64,000 nucleotides of DNA from Chloroflexi bacterium 44-23 (lineage in GTDB: Bacteria; Chloroflexota; Anaerolineae; Anaerolineales; Anaerolineaceae), in contig MKUW01000021.1 in the NCBI GenBank assembly GCA_001899005.1, forward strand, positions 62,001 to 126,000. The letters run 5' to 3'. The position numbers and the translations under genes are program-made. Shown piece by piece: positions 38,011 through 46,345 of the stretch. The notes under the pieces are model-generated. The model was not told the DNA's origin, ran no database searches, and was given only the letters and a program-made list of their open reading frames with translations. Positions within the stretch are counted from its first letter, which is position 1, and the number at the start of each line of letters is the position of its first letter.

Positions 38011-38070
38011 CCCGTTCCCCCTTAAGACTCTAGGGGATCGAAGTGGATGGAACAAAGTGCACACCGTTCC
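38009..38070 (+). repeat. Dispersed short repeat, copy 2
   Basis: CCCGTTCCCCCTTAAGACTC begins the copy. Its right part (GGAACAAAGTGCACACCGTTCC) also matches the far part of copy 3, so copies 2 and 3 share about 60 bases, while copy 1 matches only the first 30. Confidence 0.6.
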
Positions 38071-38291
38071 CATGGATCAAGATGGTATTTTCTTGCACAA
38101 AAAAATATGCCGATTTATTTGCGCAAATATTTCCAGTCTCTCATCTGCTAGACTCTCCATTTGACCTATTTATGATGGTGCAATTTATACCCATTTAGAG
38201 TCAAGTTTTCGGGATAGAGAGGTCATTCCAGGTCAATTGGTATTTCCATATCCCTTTACGGTAAAAGGCGCTTCAGCGCTCTTCCTGTTCA

Positions 38292-38372
38292 ATCAACGTC
38301 TGCGGTAGGGTCTGCATCAACGTCTGCGGCGTGTCAGTAAGGCGTCTGCGTCACGTCAGCAAGGACGCAGAC
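38292..38372. repeat. Iteron-like GTCTGCG cluster left of the IS
   Basis: ATCAACGTCTGCGG occurs twice exactly 24 bases apart (38292-38305 and 38316-38329). Further GTCTGC(G/A) copies lie at 38310 and 38344, with an inverted CGCAGAC at 38366. The same heptamer in inverted orientation frames 52019-52087 before the replication initiator. Such clusters are typical of plasmid origins or partition sites. The IS21 element inserted 35 bases to the right. Confidence 0.5.
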
Positions 38373-38430
38373 CTTAATTTTTGTCGATATTAATATTTTT
38401 TCTTTTCCCGGACTGCATAATCCGGGGCAT

Positions 38431-38506
38431 GTCGGCCAGTGATTCCGAACGATGTCGGCCGGGGAATCCGAAACATGTCGGCCAGCGATTCCGGACGATG
38501 TCGGCC
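38431..38506. repeat. Four 23-bp-period transposase-site repeats at the IS21 left end
   Basis: GTCGGCC starts at 38431, 38454, 38477 and 38500. The unit is close to ATGTCGGCCAGYGATTCCGR, with copy-to-copy changes in the middle. These are internal subterminal repeats of an IS21 end, bound by IstA. Confidence 0.75.
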
Positions 38507-38646
38507 ACTTTTTGAACCCCAATCGGAATCAGTGGCCGCCATCAATCGGAATCTTGGCGGGAAAAGTAAGCGGGGGAGCGAGCGAAGCAGAACTGGTTAA
38601 TCCATAGAAAGTGTGGCAAATTTAACTCCTCAAAGAGGAGAAGAAC

Positions 38647-40191
38647 ATGCCACAAGAAAGGTTAACCATGCGAAAAATCCGAGAAATATTACGCTTGAAA
38701 TGGGAACTCCAACTCAGCGAACGGGTCATTGCCCGTAGTTGCAGCACCTCACGCAGCACCGTAGCGGATTACATCAGGCGAGCCGCAGCAGCCGGTCTGA
38801 CATGGCCGCTGCCTGAGAACCAGAGCGACAGCCAATTAAGCGAACTGCTGTATCCAAAAACCCAAGAACCAACCCTCAAAGCGACCTTTTTGCCGGATTG
38901 GGAGAAGACCCATCTGGAACTGCGCAGAAAGGGGGTCACGCTGCGTTTGTTGTGGGTGGAGTACCTGGAGAAATATCCCCAGGGGTACGGTTACAGCCAG
39001 TATTGCCAGCTCTACCGGAACTGGGCTGGGAAGATCCAACCCACCATGCGTTTGGATCACAAAGCCGGTGAAAAGATGTTCGTGGATTACTGCGGACAGA
39101 CTATTTCAGTGATCGACCCCACTACAGGAGAAATCCAGGAGGCGGAAATCTTTGTGGCGGTTCTGGGTGCATCCAGTTATACCTATGTCGAAGCCCAGTG
39201 GCATCAAGACCTTTCCAACTGGACGGGAGGACATGTGCGTGCCTATCTGTTTTTTGGTGGGGTCACTGAAGTGGTTGTGCCAGACAATTTAAAAGCAGGG
39301 GTGACGCATCCCAGCCGGTATGATCCGGAAATCAATATCACCTATCTGGAAATGGCAGAACATTATGGGGTGGCGGTCGTTCCAGCCAGGGTCGCCCGTC
39401 CTCGCGACAAATCCAAGGTTGAGGTGGGTGTCCAAAACGTGGAACGTTGGATACTTGCCAGGCTGCGTGACCGCAAGTTTTTCAGTCTGCTGGAACTCAA
39501 CCAGGCTATCCGAGAGCTGCTGAACGACCTCAATGACCGAAAAATGGAGCATCTGGGGAAAAGCCGCCGGGAATTATTCGAGCTGGTGGACAAACCTGCC
39601 TTGAAACCGCTGCCAGCCACGCCCTACGAATTTGCCCTGTGGAAAAAAGCCAAAATTAGCATCGATTACCACGTCGAATACAACGACCATTACTATTCCG
39701 TTCCCTGCCAGTTATATCCCGCCGATGTCATGATCCGGGCCAGCCAAAAAATGGTGGAAATCTATCATGACGGCAAACAGGTCGCCGTGCATCCCCATTC
39801 ACAGGCCAAAGGCAGACACTCTACCCTTCAGGAACACATGCCTTCCGATCACCAGTTCTACAGTGAGTGGTCTCCCCAACGCTTCATCCATTGGGCCGAG
39901 AAAATCGGTCCTGAGACCACCAAAGTTGTGCAATTAGAGTTCGCTTCAAAACAGCATCCGGAGCAGGCTTATCGATCCTGTTTAGGTATTCTGGGCTTTG
40001 CTAAAAAATATACCCCCGCCAGATTGGAATCAGCCTGCCATTATGCCCTGGCCAATGAAATCCACAGCTACCGGGGGATCAAAAATATCCTCGTGAGCCA
40101 GATCGACCAACTGCCCAGCCCGGAAGGTGCGTCTCAGGCTTCCCTGCTGCCACCCCATACCAATATTCGCGGCAAAGAGTATTACAACTAA
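38647..40191 (+). CDS. istA: IS21 transposase IstA
   Basis: A 514-residue DDE transposase, normal IstA length. The N-terminal HTH is seen in LSERVIARSCSTSRSTVADY. The rve catalytic core begins with KMFVDYCGQTISVID (first Asp), continues with VVPDNLKAG (second Asp), and the Glu is expected near KSKVEVGVQNVERW. A ribosome site GAGGAGAA precedes the ATG. It is followed after 14 bases by istB. Confidence 0.95.
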   Translation: MPQERLTMRKIREILRLKWELQLSERVIARSCSTSRSTVADYIRRAAAAGLTWPLPENQSDSQLSELLYPKTQEPTLKATFLPDWEKTHLELRRKGVTLRLLWVEYLEKYPQGYGYSQYCQLYRNWAGKIQPTMRLDHKAGEKMFVDYCGQTISVIDPTTGEIQEAEIFVAVLGASSYTYVEAQWHQDLSNWTGGHVRAYLFFGGVTEVVVPDNLKAGVTHPSRYDPEINITYLEMAEHYGVAVVPARVARPRDKSKVEVGVQNVERWILARLRDRKFFSLLELNQAIRELLNDLNDRKMEHLGKSRRELFELVDKPALKPLPATPYEFALWKKAKISIDYHVEYNDHYYSVPCQLYPADVMIRASQKMVEIYHDGKQVAVHPHSQAKGRHSTLQEHMPSDHQFYSEWSPQRFIHWAEKIGPETTKVVQLEFASKQHPEQAYRSCLGILGFAKKYTPARLESACHYALANEIHSYRGIKNILVSQIDQLPSPEGASQASLLPPHTNIRGKEYYN

Positions 40192-40205
40192 AGGAGAAAT
40201 GCATC

Positions 40206-40955
40206 ATGTTGTTACAACCCCTCATGGACAAATTGACCCTGCTGCACCTGCCCGCTTTTCGCAAAGGGATCGAGGAACAAATCACCAATCCCAAATATGC
40301 GGATCTGTCTTTCGAAGATCGCCTTTCGATCCTGGTCGATCTGGAGGTTCTCCAACGAGATAACAGCCGTTTGCGTCGTTACTTGAAAAAGGCTCATTTT
40401 CACCTGGATGCCACCCTGGAGGATTTTGACTTCTCTCCCTCCCGTGGGATTGATCGCCACCTGGTACTGGAATTATCTCATGGCGCTTGGGTTACCAACC
40501 ATCTGAATATGATTATCTCAGGCCCGACGGGTGCGGGAAAAACTTTTCTCGGCTGCGCGATTGGCCACAGTTCTTGCCGCAACGACTTCTCCGTGCGCTA
40601 TTTCAGGACCCCCCGTTTCTTTCAGGATTTGAGGCTGGCTCATGCGGATGGTTCTTACCCCAAATTGCTGGCAGCCCTGTCCCGTTATGATTTGATTATC
40701 TTTGACGATTGGATGCGGGATGCTTTATCCCTGGTTCAAGCCCAGGACTTACTCGATATCCTGGATGATCGCTTTGGTCATTCTTCTACGATGGTCATTA
40801 CTCAGATCCCCATTGACGCCTACCATGAGCGTATCCCTGATCCCACCCTGGCTGATGCCATCCTGGACCGGCTGGTGAATAATGCCTATCGCCTCCAATT
40901 ATCCGGCAAATCGCAAAGACGCCTCCGTTCTACTCTGCCCATGTCGGCCACCTGA
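40206..40955 (+). CDS. istB: IS21 helper ATPase IstB
   Basis: A 249-residue AAA+ ATPase related to DnaC that assists IstA in target selection. Walker A is ISGPTGAGKTFLG near residue 101, Walker B is LIIFDDWMRD near 160, and a sensor-like STMVITQIP lies near 195. AAGGAGAAATG lies just ahead of the start. Full length, no frameshift. Confidence 0.95.
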   Translation: MLLQPLMDKLTLLHLPAFRKGIEEQITNPKYADLSFEDRLSILVDLEVLQRDNSRLRRYLKKAHFHLDATLEDFDFSPSRGIDRHLVLELSHGAWVTNHLNMIISGPTGAGKTFLGCAIGHSSCRNDFSVRYFRTPRFFQDLRLAHADGSYPKLLAALSRYDLIIFDDWMRDALSLVQAQDLLDILDDRFGHSSTMVITQIPIDAYHERIPDPTLADAILDRLVNNAYRLQLSGKSQRRLRSTLPMSAT

Positions 40956-41217
40956 TTTATAATCTCCATACCAGTTCTGTTTCGCTCTTAACTGGCCGCC
41001 ATCAATCGGATTCGGTGGCCGTTTTCACCGGAATGCGCACCCGGACTTTGAAATTATCAGCCAAACGATAGAATACGTCATCAAGGTTTTTAGGTCGGTC
41101 AACCTTCAGGTCAGTTAACCTTAAAATCAGGGAGATGCAATAATTCTCTATTGCTGGACGATCCTTCACTTTCACTGTATGATTAACTTGTAGTAAATCG
41201 CATTCTGTGAGCAGTCC

Positions 41218-41658
41218 GTGAAACTCGATCAATCCCGTTTGGAATATTACATTACTCCCGAACAGGCTGCCAAACAGCTTGGGTTGGATTTGGATTCTAT
41301 ATATCAGTTAGCAGATAATGGAAAACTTCAGGCAGCCGTGATGACGGATGGGAGTATTGGCATCAGTCAAATCAGTGTGAATCATCTGCTGCCCAAGGAA
41401 GCCTTACCTGAGTATCAGATCAATGCGGATTTAAAAGGTGTGCCGATCAGCATCAATGAAGCCGGCAGGAAATACAAGCTCAACACCTCCACACTTACCC
41501 GCTGGATGCAGCGAGGGCTGATCCACCAATTGGGCAAAGAGGGTCGAAAGACACTGCTTGATGAAGCAGACGTGGCTTACTGTGCCAGAGTCTATCGCCA
41601 AAACAGCGGCCAGGGCAAATGGACATTTGATGATTCAGGGCGGCCATATAAGAAGTAA
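41218..41658 (+). CDS. Protein with two excisionase-type HTH modules
   Basis: A 146-residue protein in which an HTH_17-like module occurs twice: ITPEQAAKQLGLDLDSIYQL at the N-terminus and ISINEAGRKYKLNTSTLTRW in the middle, each followed by a short wing. The start is GTG at 41218. It lies just right of the IS21 target site and 134 bases before parM, so it may control the partition operon or act as a directionality factor. The target is not visible. Confidence 0.75.
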   Translation: MKLDQSRLEYYITPEQAAKQLGLDLDSIYQLADNGKLQAAVMTDGSIGISQISVNHLLPKEALPEYQINADLKGVPISINEAGRKYKLNTSTLTRWMQRGLIHQLGKEGRKTLLDEADVAYCARVYRQNSGQGKWTFDDSGRPYKK

Positions 41659-41791
41659 TCTCCTGGATAAAATACTACAAGATATTGATTAACATGGAGT
41701 AATATGCTACAATAAATTCAACCAACGAGGTTGATTTTTTTACTTAAAAACACTCCATGATTTCATTAAACTTGTAATATAAGGAGATTGT

Positions 41792-42784
41792 ATGACTGAA
41801 ACAATGAATTTTGGACTTGATTTGGGAATGGGAGCGCTTAAGCTGCATGGGAATCAGCAAAGCATCCAATTGATCTCTCAGGTCGCAGTAAATAATGGCC
41901 CGCTGGTAGGGCGCATGCTGGGCTTGGGGAGTTCCCGCCTGCCGCTGCGGATCGCTTTAACGACAGGAAGCACGTTCTTTGTCGATAGTGGTGCACATGA
42001 CAGCGGACGGCCTGTAGAAAACCTGAGCATGGATCGTTTTGCCGGTTCACCGGAAATGTTGGCGCTTTTCTATGGGGCATTCACTCGGTTGATCCAGCAC
42101 CCCATCATCATTTCGCAGCCAGTCAGTATTACCTGCGGGTTGCCATTGGACACGCTCTCTGGGGAGGAAGCGCGAGCCACGGTGGAGAGTATTCAGCGCT
42201 GGATGAAGGCAGAGCACACCTGGAAAGCCAATGACCAGGAATACCACCTGAATGTGGCTGAGGTTCGGGTTACTTCTCAGCCAGCTGGTGCTTTGTTTGA
42301 TTATGTACTGGATGATGAAGGCAAGATCATCCCTGAGCGACGTAGTGCTTATACCCAGGAAGTCGGCATTATCTCGATCGGCATGAATACCACCGAGTTA
42401 CTGGTCGTACGCGAAAAAGTTCCGGTTCAACGATTTACGGGTGCTTCAACCACTGGTGTGCGCCGGCTTTTGGAACTGGTCAATGGTCAGCAGCTTTACT
42501 CCCTGGGCGAATTGGATACGCTCTTACGGGCCAATAAACTCGACATTTCGCAGGCGCTACCCATCTGGGAACGTGAGGTCACTGGAGAGATTGAGAAGCT
42601 GTGGGGCAAAGCCTGGCGACGTTTCACAGCCGTCATCCTGGTAGGCGGTGGGGCGATCCTACTCAAGAACTCATTGCCATATTTTTTCAATGGTAAAGGC
42701 ATCCTGGCGGATGATCCCGTTGAGTCGATTGCGAGGGGTTTATGGAAACTATCGCTATTTCAGAACCACAATCGAAAAAACTAA
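41792..42784 (+). CDS. parM: ParM-like actin ATPase for plasmid partition
   Basis: A 330-residue actin-like ATPase. The phosphate-1 loop is seen in FGLDLGMGALKLHG at the N-terminus, phosphate-2 in IISIGMNTTELLVV near residue 195, and the adenosine motif in VILVGGGAILLK near 290. Such proteins form filaments that push plasmid copies apart, with a small ParR adaptor bound to a centromere. The start has AAGGAGA upstream. The next gene overlaps its end by 43 bases, as parR often follows parM closely. Its presence in an integrated element implies a replicating extrachromosomal stage. Confidence 0.85.
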   Translation: MTETMNFGLDLGMGALKLHGNQQSIQLISQVAVNNGPLVGRMLGLGSSRLPLRIALTTGSTFFVDSGAHDSGRPVENLSMDRFAGSPEMLALFYGAFTRLIQHPIIISQPVSITCGLPLDTLSGEEARATVESIQRWMKAEHTWKANDQEYHLNVAEVRVTSQPAGALFDYVLDDEGKIIPERRSAYTQEVGIISIGMNTTELLVVREKVPVQRFTGASTTGVRRLLELVNGQQLYSLGELDTLLRANKLDISQALPIWEREVTGEIEKLWGKAWRRFTAVILVGGGAILLKNSLPYFFNGKGILADDPVESIARGLWKLSLFQNHNRKN

Positions 42785-43026
42785 ACATGCATTCAAAGCG
42801 AGGTCGCCCAAAGCTGGATTGCCAGGTTCATCAGATTCGTTTCACATTGAGCCTGCGAGTAGGGGAAGATGATGATCTGCTCGTCTTCTTTTCCGATATT
42901 CCCGAACGCAGGCGAGCTGCAGCCTTGAAAGCAGCTTTGCGAGCGGGGGGTGTTTCACTTAAAGCCGGATCCGCCCCAATCACGGATGATCTTGATCTGA
43001 CCATTCAGGGTCTGGTATTTGGATAA
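42742..43026 (+). CDS. Small basic protein after parM, candidate ParR adaptor
   Basis: 94 residues, starting inside the parM end with an AGGGG ribosome site. A basic N-terminus (SKRGRPKL) is followed by a strand VHQIRFTLSLRVG and helices (DIPERRRAAALKAALRAGG), resembling ribbon-helix-helix ParR/StbB-type proteins that bind the centromere and the ParM filament. The call depends on position and general form. An ATG at 42787, just after the parM stop, is a shorter alternative without a ribosome site. Confidence 0.6.
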   Translation: METIAISEPQSKKLNMHSKRGRPKLDCQVHQIRFTLSLRVGEDDDLLVFFSDIPERRRAAALKAALRAGGVSLKAGSAPITDDLDLTIQGLVFG

Positions 43027-43046
43027 TCGTTTTTCTGGAGGAAGAT

Positions 43047-43514
43047 ATGTTTCTGCTGAAGGGATTTCAATTGGTCTTTAAGGTTTTCAATAATGCTTTG
43101 CTTCTGATGGTGATAGCAATGATTTTGTTCATCGCTTACCGGGGTAATCAGCCGATGAGCGTTCCCCAGGCACCACAGGGTATGACTTATTTCGAATTCA
43201 TGGCAGATCGGATCGATGCTGCAAAAACGGTCAAACCGTCTCAATGCGGATGGGGAATGATGCTGTCACTGGCTGCACTTGGGCCAATCTATTCAGTCGT
43301 GTACACAACGGTTGCGGTCAATCCAGATAGTACATTGGCCAAGGGAACCGCTCCGGACCCGGATATTGCGCGGGATGTTGCCGGCGCAGCCTGGTATGAA
43401 ATCCCGGATATCTGGTGGAAAACGGTTGAGCGATTATCCTGGACGATGCTGGGTAAACCTGCCTCGTATGGTTGTCAGTTCCGACCTGTCCAAATCGCTG
43501 AACATACGAATTAA
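43047..43514 (+). CDS. Hypothetical membrane protein of the partition operon
   Basis: 155 residues with a single N-terminal membrane segment (NALLLMVIAMILFIAYRG) and a soluble part outside. A second weakly hydrophobic stretch lies around LSLAALGPIYSVVYTTVAV. A GGAGG ribosome site precedes the ATG, and it follows the ParR-like gene by 20 bases. No family recognised. A membrane anchor for the plasmid machinery or a conjugation-related role are guesses. Confidence 0.65.
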   Translation: MFLLKGFQLVFKVFNNALLLMVIAMILFIAYRGNQPMSVPQAPQGMTYFEFMADRIDAAKTVKPSQCGWGMMLSLAALGPIYSVVYTTVAVNPDSTLAKGTAPDPDIARDVAGAAWYEIPDIWWKTVERLSWTMLGKPASYGCQFRPVQIAEHTN

Positions 43515-43607
43515 CATGACCACCTTGGATCATGCCTGATTTATTTGTAGAATAAAAATGTAATCGTTTCGGGTCGCTGATCTCCTTGGACATCAATCAA
43601 ATCGTAG

Positions 43608-43648
43608 GAGCGGCCGCATAACAAAGAACTTTGTTGTGCCGGTCGCTC
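43608..43648 (+). terminator. Long hairpin, probable terminator after the partition operon
   Basis: GAGCGGCCGCATAACAAAG pairs with CTTTGTTGTGCCGGTCGCTC around a 2-base loop, giving about 19 base pairs with two G-U wobbles and one bulged G. It is followed by TTCGTTTTCT. It lies between the membrane protein gene and the DnaB-like gene. The very long stem is unusual for a terminator and could instead be an origin-related hairpin. Confidence 0.5.
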
Positions 43649-43713
43649 TTCGTTTTCTCTGGCGACCTTCTTATTGAAGTAAAGAGTAAATATCAAACCA
43701 TTTGGAGCCTTTG

Positions 43714-45174
43714 ATGCCAGATCCCATTCCGCCCAGAGATATTGATGCCGAACAGGCCTTGCTCGGTTCGATCATGATTGCACCTTATTTATTTGAGGAT
43801 TTGGTCACCATTGTAAAAGCGGAATATTTTTATCGCGACTCACACCGCTGGATTTGGGAAGCAATGAATCACCTGTTGGAATCTGAGCAACAGATCGATC
43901 ATGTCACCTTGTGTAATGCTTTGAATACCAGCGGAAAACTAAAGGAAATTGGTGGGCCGGCGTATATCACAGGGCTGCTCAATGCAACTCCAACTTCCAT
44001 GCACGCCGAGTCTTACGCGATGATCGTGCGTGAAAAAGCATTTAAGCGAAAAGCGTTGGAGGTCGCTACAAACCTTGCGCAAAATGCTATTCAAGATAAA
44101 CCGCTTTCTGATGCTCTGCAGCAAATGGAGGAATTCTTTGTCACCTCATCCGCCTTGTCGGGAGTCACGGAGCGAATGGTCATGACCGCAGAGAAATTGT
44201 GTTTGTCGGAGATGGGTGAATTGACCTGGATTCTCAAAGATTGGATTATGGCCGGTGGAATCAACTTGATCGCCGGTATGCCGGCAGCCGGAAAGAGTTT
44301 TCTCACGCTGGATCTGGCGATTGGCATGGCTTCTTCTGGGCTGGCATGGGATAACCGGCCAGTAACCCAGGGTAAAGTGCTGTATCACTTCCTGGATGGC
44401 AGCTACCGGGGTATGCGCTCGCGCGTTCTCAAACTGTGCCATGCGCGAGGAATTCAACCGCCAGCGAACCTGATTTTCGACTTTTCTCCGCTTAACCTGA
44501 AAGTCACTTCCGAAGTGCTGGCATTACGCCAGCGTATTCATCGATTGGATGCCTCAGTCGTTATTTTTGATGTCATGGCCAAGTTTATGCCTGGCGCTGA
44601 TGAAAATTCAGTCGCAGAAATTTCCCCGATGATGAACACCCTGCGTGAAATTGCCAACCAGACCGGTACGACTTTCATTTTGATTCATCACCTCAATAAG
44701 GGTGGAAATCCCGATCTTTCCTATCGCGTCCGGGGTTCCTCCGATATTTTAGGGTCTGTCGATACCGCCATTGTGGTTGTGCACGAAAACCAGCATTCAG
44801 CACACTCGAATCGAACGATCATTCCACAAAAGGTGCGTGAATCCCTGCCACCTGCGCAGTTGCAGTTTCAAATTGAATCGACCGAAGATAGCATCGCTCT
44901 TCGATTTTCTGAAGCGAATGCTTCTGAACTGCTGCGCGTGCCTGGTCAGGCGGAATTGATCTTTGCGGATATCCTGGACTATCTGCAGAGTTTACCGGCG
45001 CAGGAATTTAAGAAGAATGAGCTCATCTCAGCACTCCAAATCAATAGCAGCGCCAGGACGATCGACCGGGCATTTTCAAAACTCAATAATGATCCGCGTA
45101 TCAGAGTTACAAAACGAGGGTCTTTCAACACCTATCAATGGGAAGAGGATACGCCAGCCATGCCATTCCCTTAA
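43714..45174 (+). CDS. DnaB-N / RecA-like replicative ATPase with C-terminal wHTH
   Basis: 486 residues in three parts. Residues 1-110 are a DnaB N-terminal domain (PPRDIDAEQALLGSIM, GGPAYITGLLNATPT). Residues about 170-370 are a RepA/DnaB-type ATPase with Walker A LIAGMPAAGKSFL, Walker B VVIFDVMAKF and FILIHHLNKGG. The C-terminal 70 residues look like a winged helix (FKKNELISALQINSSARTID). This combination suggests the replicative helicase or initiator of the element. ATG 43714 has GGAG upstream. Confidence 0.82.
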   Translation: MPDPIPPRDIDAEQALLGSIMIAPYLFEDLVTIVKAEYFYRDSHRWIWEAMNHLLESEQQIDHVTLCNALNTSGKLKEIGGPAYITGLLNATPTSMHAESYAMIVREKAFKRKALEVATNLAQNAIQDKPLSDALQQMEEFFVTSSALSGVTERMVMTAEKLCLSEMGELTWILKDWIMAGGINLIAGMPAAGKSFLTLDLAIGMASSGLAWDNRPVTQGKVLYHFLDGSYRGMRSRVLKLCHARGIQPPANLIFDFSPLNLKVTSEVLALRQRIHRLDASVVIFDVMAKFMPGADENSVAEISPMMNTLREIANQTGTTFILIHHLNKGGNPDLSYRVRGSSDILGSVDTAIVVVHENQHSAHSNRTIIPQKVRESLPPAQLQFQIESTEDSIALRFSEANASELLRVPGQAELIFADILDYLQSLPAQEFKKNELISALQINSSARTIDRAFSKLNNDPRIRVTKRGSFNTYQWEEDTPAMPFP

Positions 45175-45236
45175 GGGGTTGGCGTGGCTGGCGTATGTTT
45201 GATCGTTGCATAGTTTACAAATAACAAAGGAGAAGA

Positions 45237-45671
45237 ATGTCAGAAAACCAAAATAGCTCAAATTGCCGGATTTCCAGGAATGTCATGATCAAAGCACCCG
45301 GCTTGCTGCCCATGCTTTACACGCCGCGGGAAATCGCTGAAGACCTGGACGTTCCTGAAACCACCTTGCGGGATTGGCTCAATCATGGCGCGCCACACAG
45401 CCGGGATGAATCCAACCATATCTGGATCGATGGTAAGCAATTTGCCGCCTGGGTTGACAACCAACGGAACGCCAGAAAGAAACCAGCCCATCAGCTTCAA
45501 GCGGGGGAAGGTTTTTGTATGCGCTGTAATACGATCGTCAAAATCCAAAATGCGGAAATTCGCCCTGTCAAAGGCCATCTGAGTCATTTGAAAGGCAAAT
45601 GTTCCATCTGCGGCGGGATTGTCAATCGCGGGATCTGGAATGCTGGATCGTCAGAACTATCTCAAGGTTAA
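45237..45671 (+). CDS. HTH/zinc-ribbon protein of the integration module, element B copy
   Basis: 144 residues, homologous to 9795-10211. The same order is seen: MIKAPGLLPMLYTPREIAED, LDVPETTLRDWLNHGAPH, WIDGKQFAAWVDNQRNAR, then CxxC knuckles CMRC and CSICGG. The start has GGAGAAG. It overlaps the remains of int1 by 32 bases, just as in element A, showing that the two modules descend from one ancestor. Confidence 0.82.
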   Translation: MSENQNSSNCRISRNVMIKAPGLLPMLYTPREIAEDLDVPETTLRDWLNHGAPHSRDESNHIWIDGKQFAAWVDNQRNARKKPAHQLQAGEGFCMRCNTIVKIQNAEIRPVKGHLSHLKGKCSICGGIVNRGIWNAGSSELSQG

Positions 45672-45996
45672 GTTGTTCCTGAAATATTCACGGGAAGTAC
45701 ATGGGCGTTCATCGCTTCAGATCTCTAACGATTTCGAGCATCTTAAAGCGCTGCTTCTTTGGGCTGGTTCACAACCGCTCAGTTCAGCGCACGCTTTCAA
45801 CACCAATCTCCCTGATTCCCTTTTTCAGATAGGCGAGAAAGAATTGGATCAGGCAGAATTACAGAGCATCTTGAATACCAACCAGCGATTCCTCTTGTGG
45901 GGGAAAGCCATGTTCCCGGTTGAGTTTCAAAATATCCGCCTGAGCTGGATATTGAAAATTTCAGCAATCTCGGAAGGAAAGGAGGTGATTATTTAA
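45640..45996 (+). pseudogene. Truncated tyrosine recombinase (int1 remnant) of element B
   Basis: The first about 110 residues align with int1 of element A (MLDRQNYLKVKLFLKY; RFLLWGKAMFPVEFQNIRLSW against RFFRWAKVTYPREMNNLPISW). The frame then diverges and stops at 118 codons. The whole catalytic domain (Arg, HxxR, Tyr) is missing; in element A the gene continues for 240 more residues. Unrelated sequence (an AbrB-like frame and the second HEPN-like gene) now fills the place between this remnant and int2. A free N-terminal domain with regulatory activity is possible. Confidence 0.8.
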
Positions 45997-46124
45997 GAAA
46001 ACGACCGATTATCATTACCACGACCAACGCCATCACAATCCCCAAAAAGGATCGTAACCTGTTGGATTTCCAACCGGGTGACTGCCTGGATTATGAAATT
46101 ATACAAATTGGAAGATCGATTTAG
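45993..46124 (+). pseudogene. AbrB/SpoVT-like small frame without a canonical start codon
   Basis: From 45993 an open frame of 43 codons reads RKRPIIITTTNAITIPKKDR, then NLLDFQPGDCLDYEIIQI, a recognisable AbrB/MazE-type swapped-hairpin DNA-binding fold. A perfect GGAGG ribosome site (45981-45985) is placed 7 bases before it, but the codon at the start position is TTA. It overlaps the int1 remnant stop by 4 bases. It may be a decayed antitoxin gene or use a rare start codon. Confidence 0.45.
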
Positions 46125-46345
46125 CAAGGAAACAATATTGTCCTTTACTAAGAATGCGATCTATTTATCTGATGAAGAATAGTAAGTAATTCGAAATAAT
46201 TCGAGAGGTGGTTAATATTAGGTCACCTTCAAGAGAATTTTTGTATAATGTTTATTGTCATTTTACCGATCAAAAAACACTTATTTAATAGGTGGGTAAG
46301 ATTCCTTACAAATCTTACAACATAGATAATTAATTAGGAGCAAAA

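Larger units (their letters stand above)
38414..41039 (+). mobile_element. Intact IS21-family insertion sequence
   Basis: The boundaries are set by TG...CA tips (left TGCATAATCCGG, right ending CCGGAATGCGCA, imperfect inverted repeats) and by a perfect 7-bp target duplication, CCCGGAC, at 38407-38413 and 41040-41046. The element is 2626 bp with istA and istB intact and in the usual order. At the left end the sequence GTCGGCC recurs four times at an exact 23-bp period (38431, 38454, 38477, 38500). The right end holds related inverted copies (GGCCGCC, GGTGGCC), the usual multiple transposase sites of IS21. The intact state and clean duplication suggest recent insertion. Confidence 0.92.

Noticed and set aside
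38431..38506. Evenly spaced repeats that might suggest a CRISPR array
   Set aside because: The 23-bp period has no unique spacers of normal length and lies at an IS21 end with matching inverted copies at the other end; these are transposase sites. No CRISPR array or cas gene is seen in the window.
41002..41232. Minus-strand frame next to the IS21 right end, possibly a gene cut by the insertion
   Set aside because: It has only an ATT at the start position, overlaps the GTG start of the HTH gene and has no ribosome site; after removal of the IS the frame stops within a few codons.
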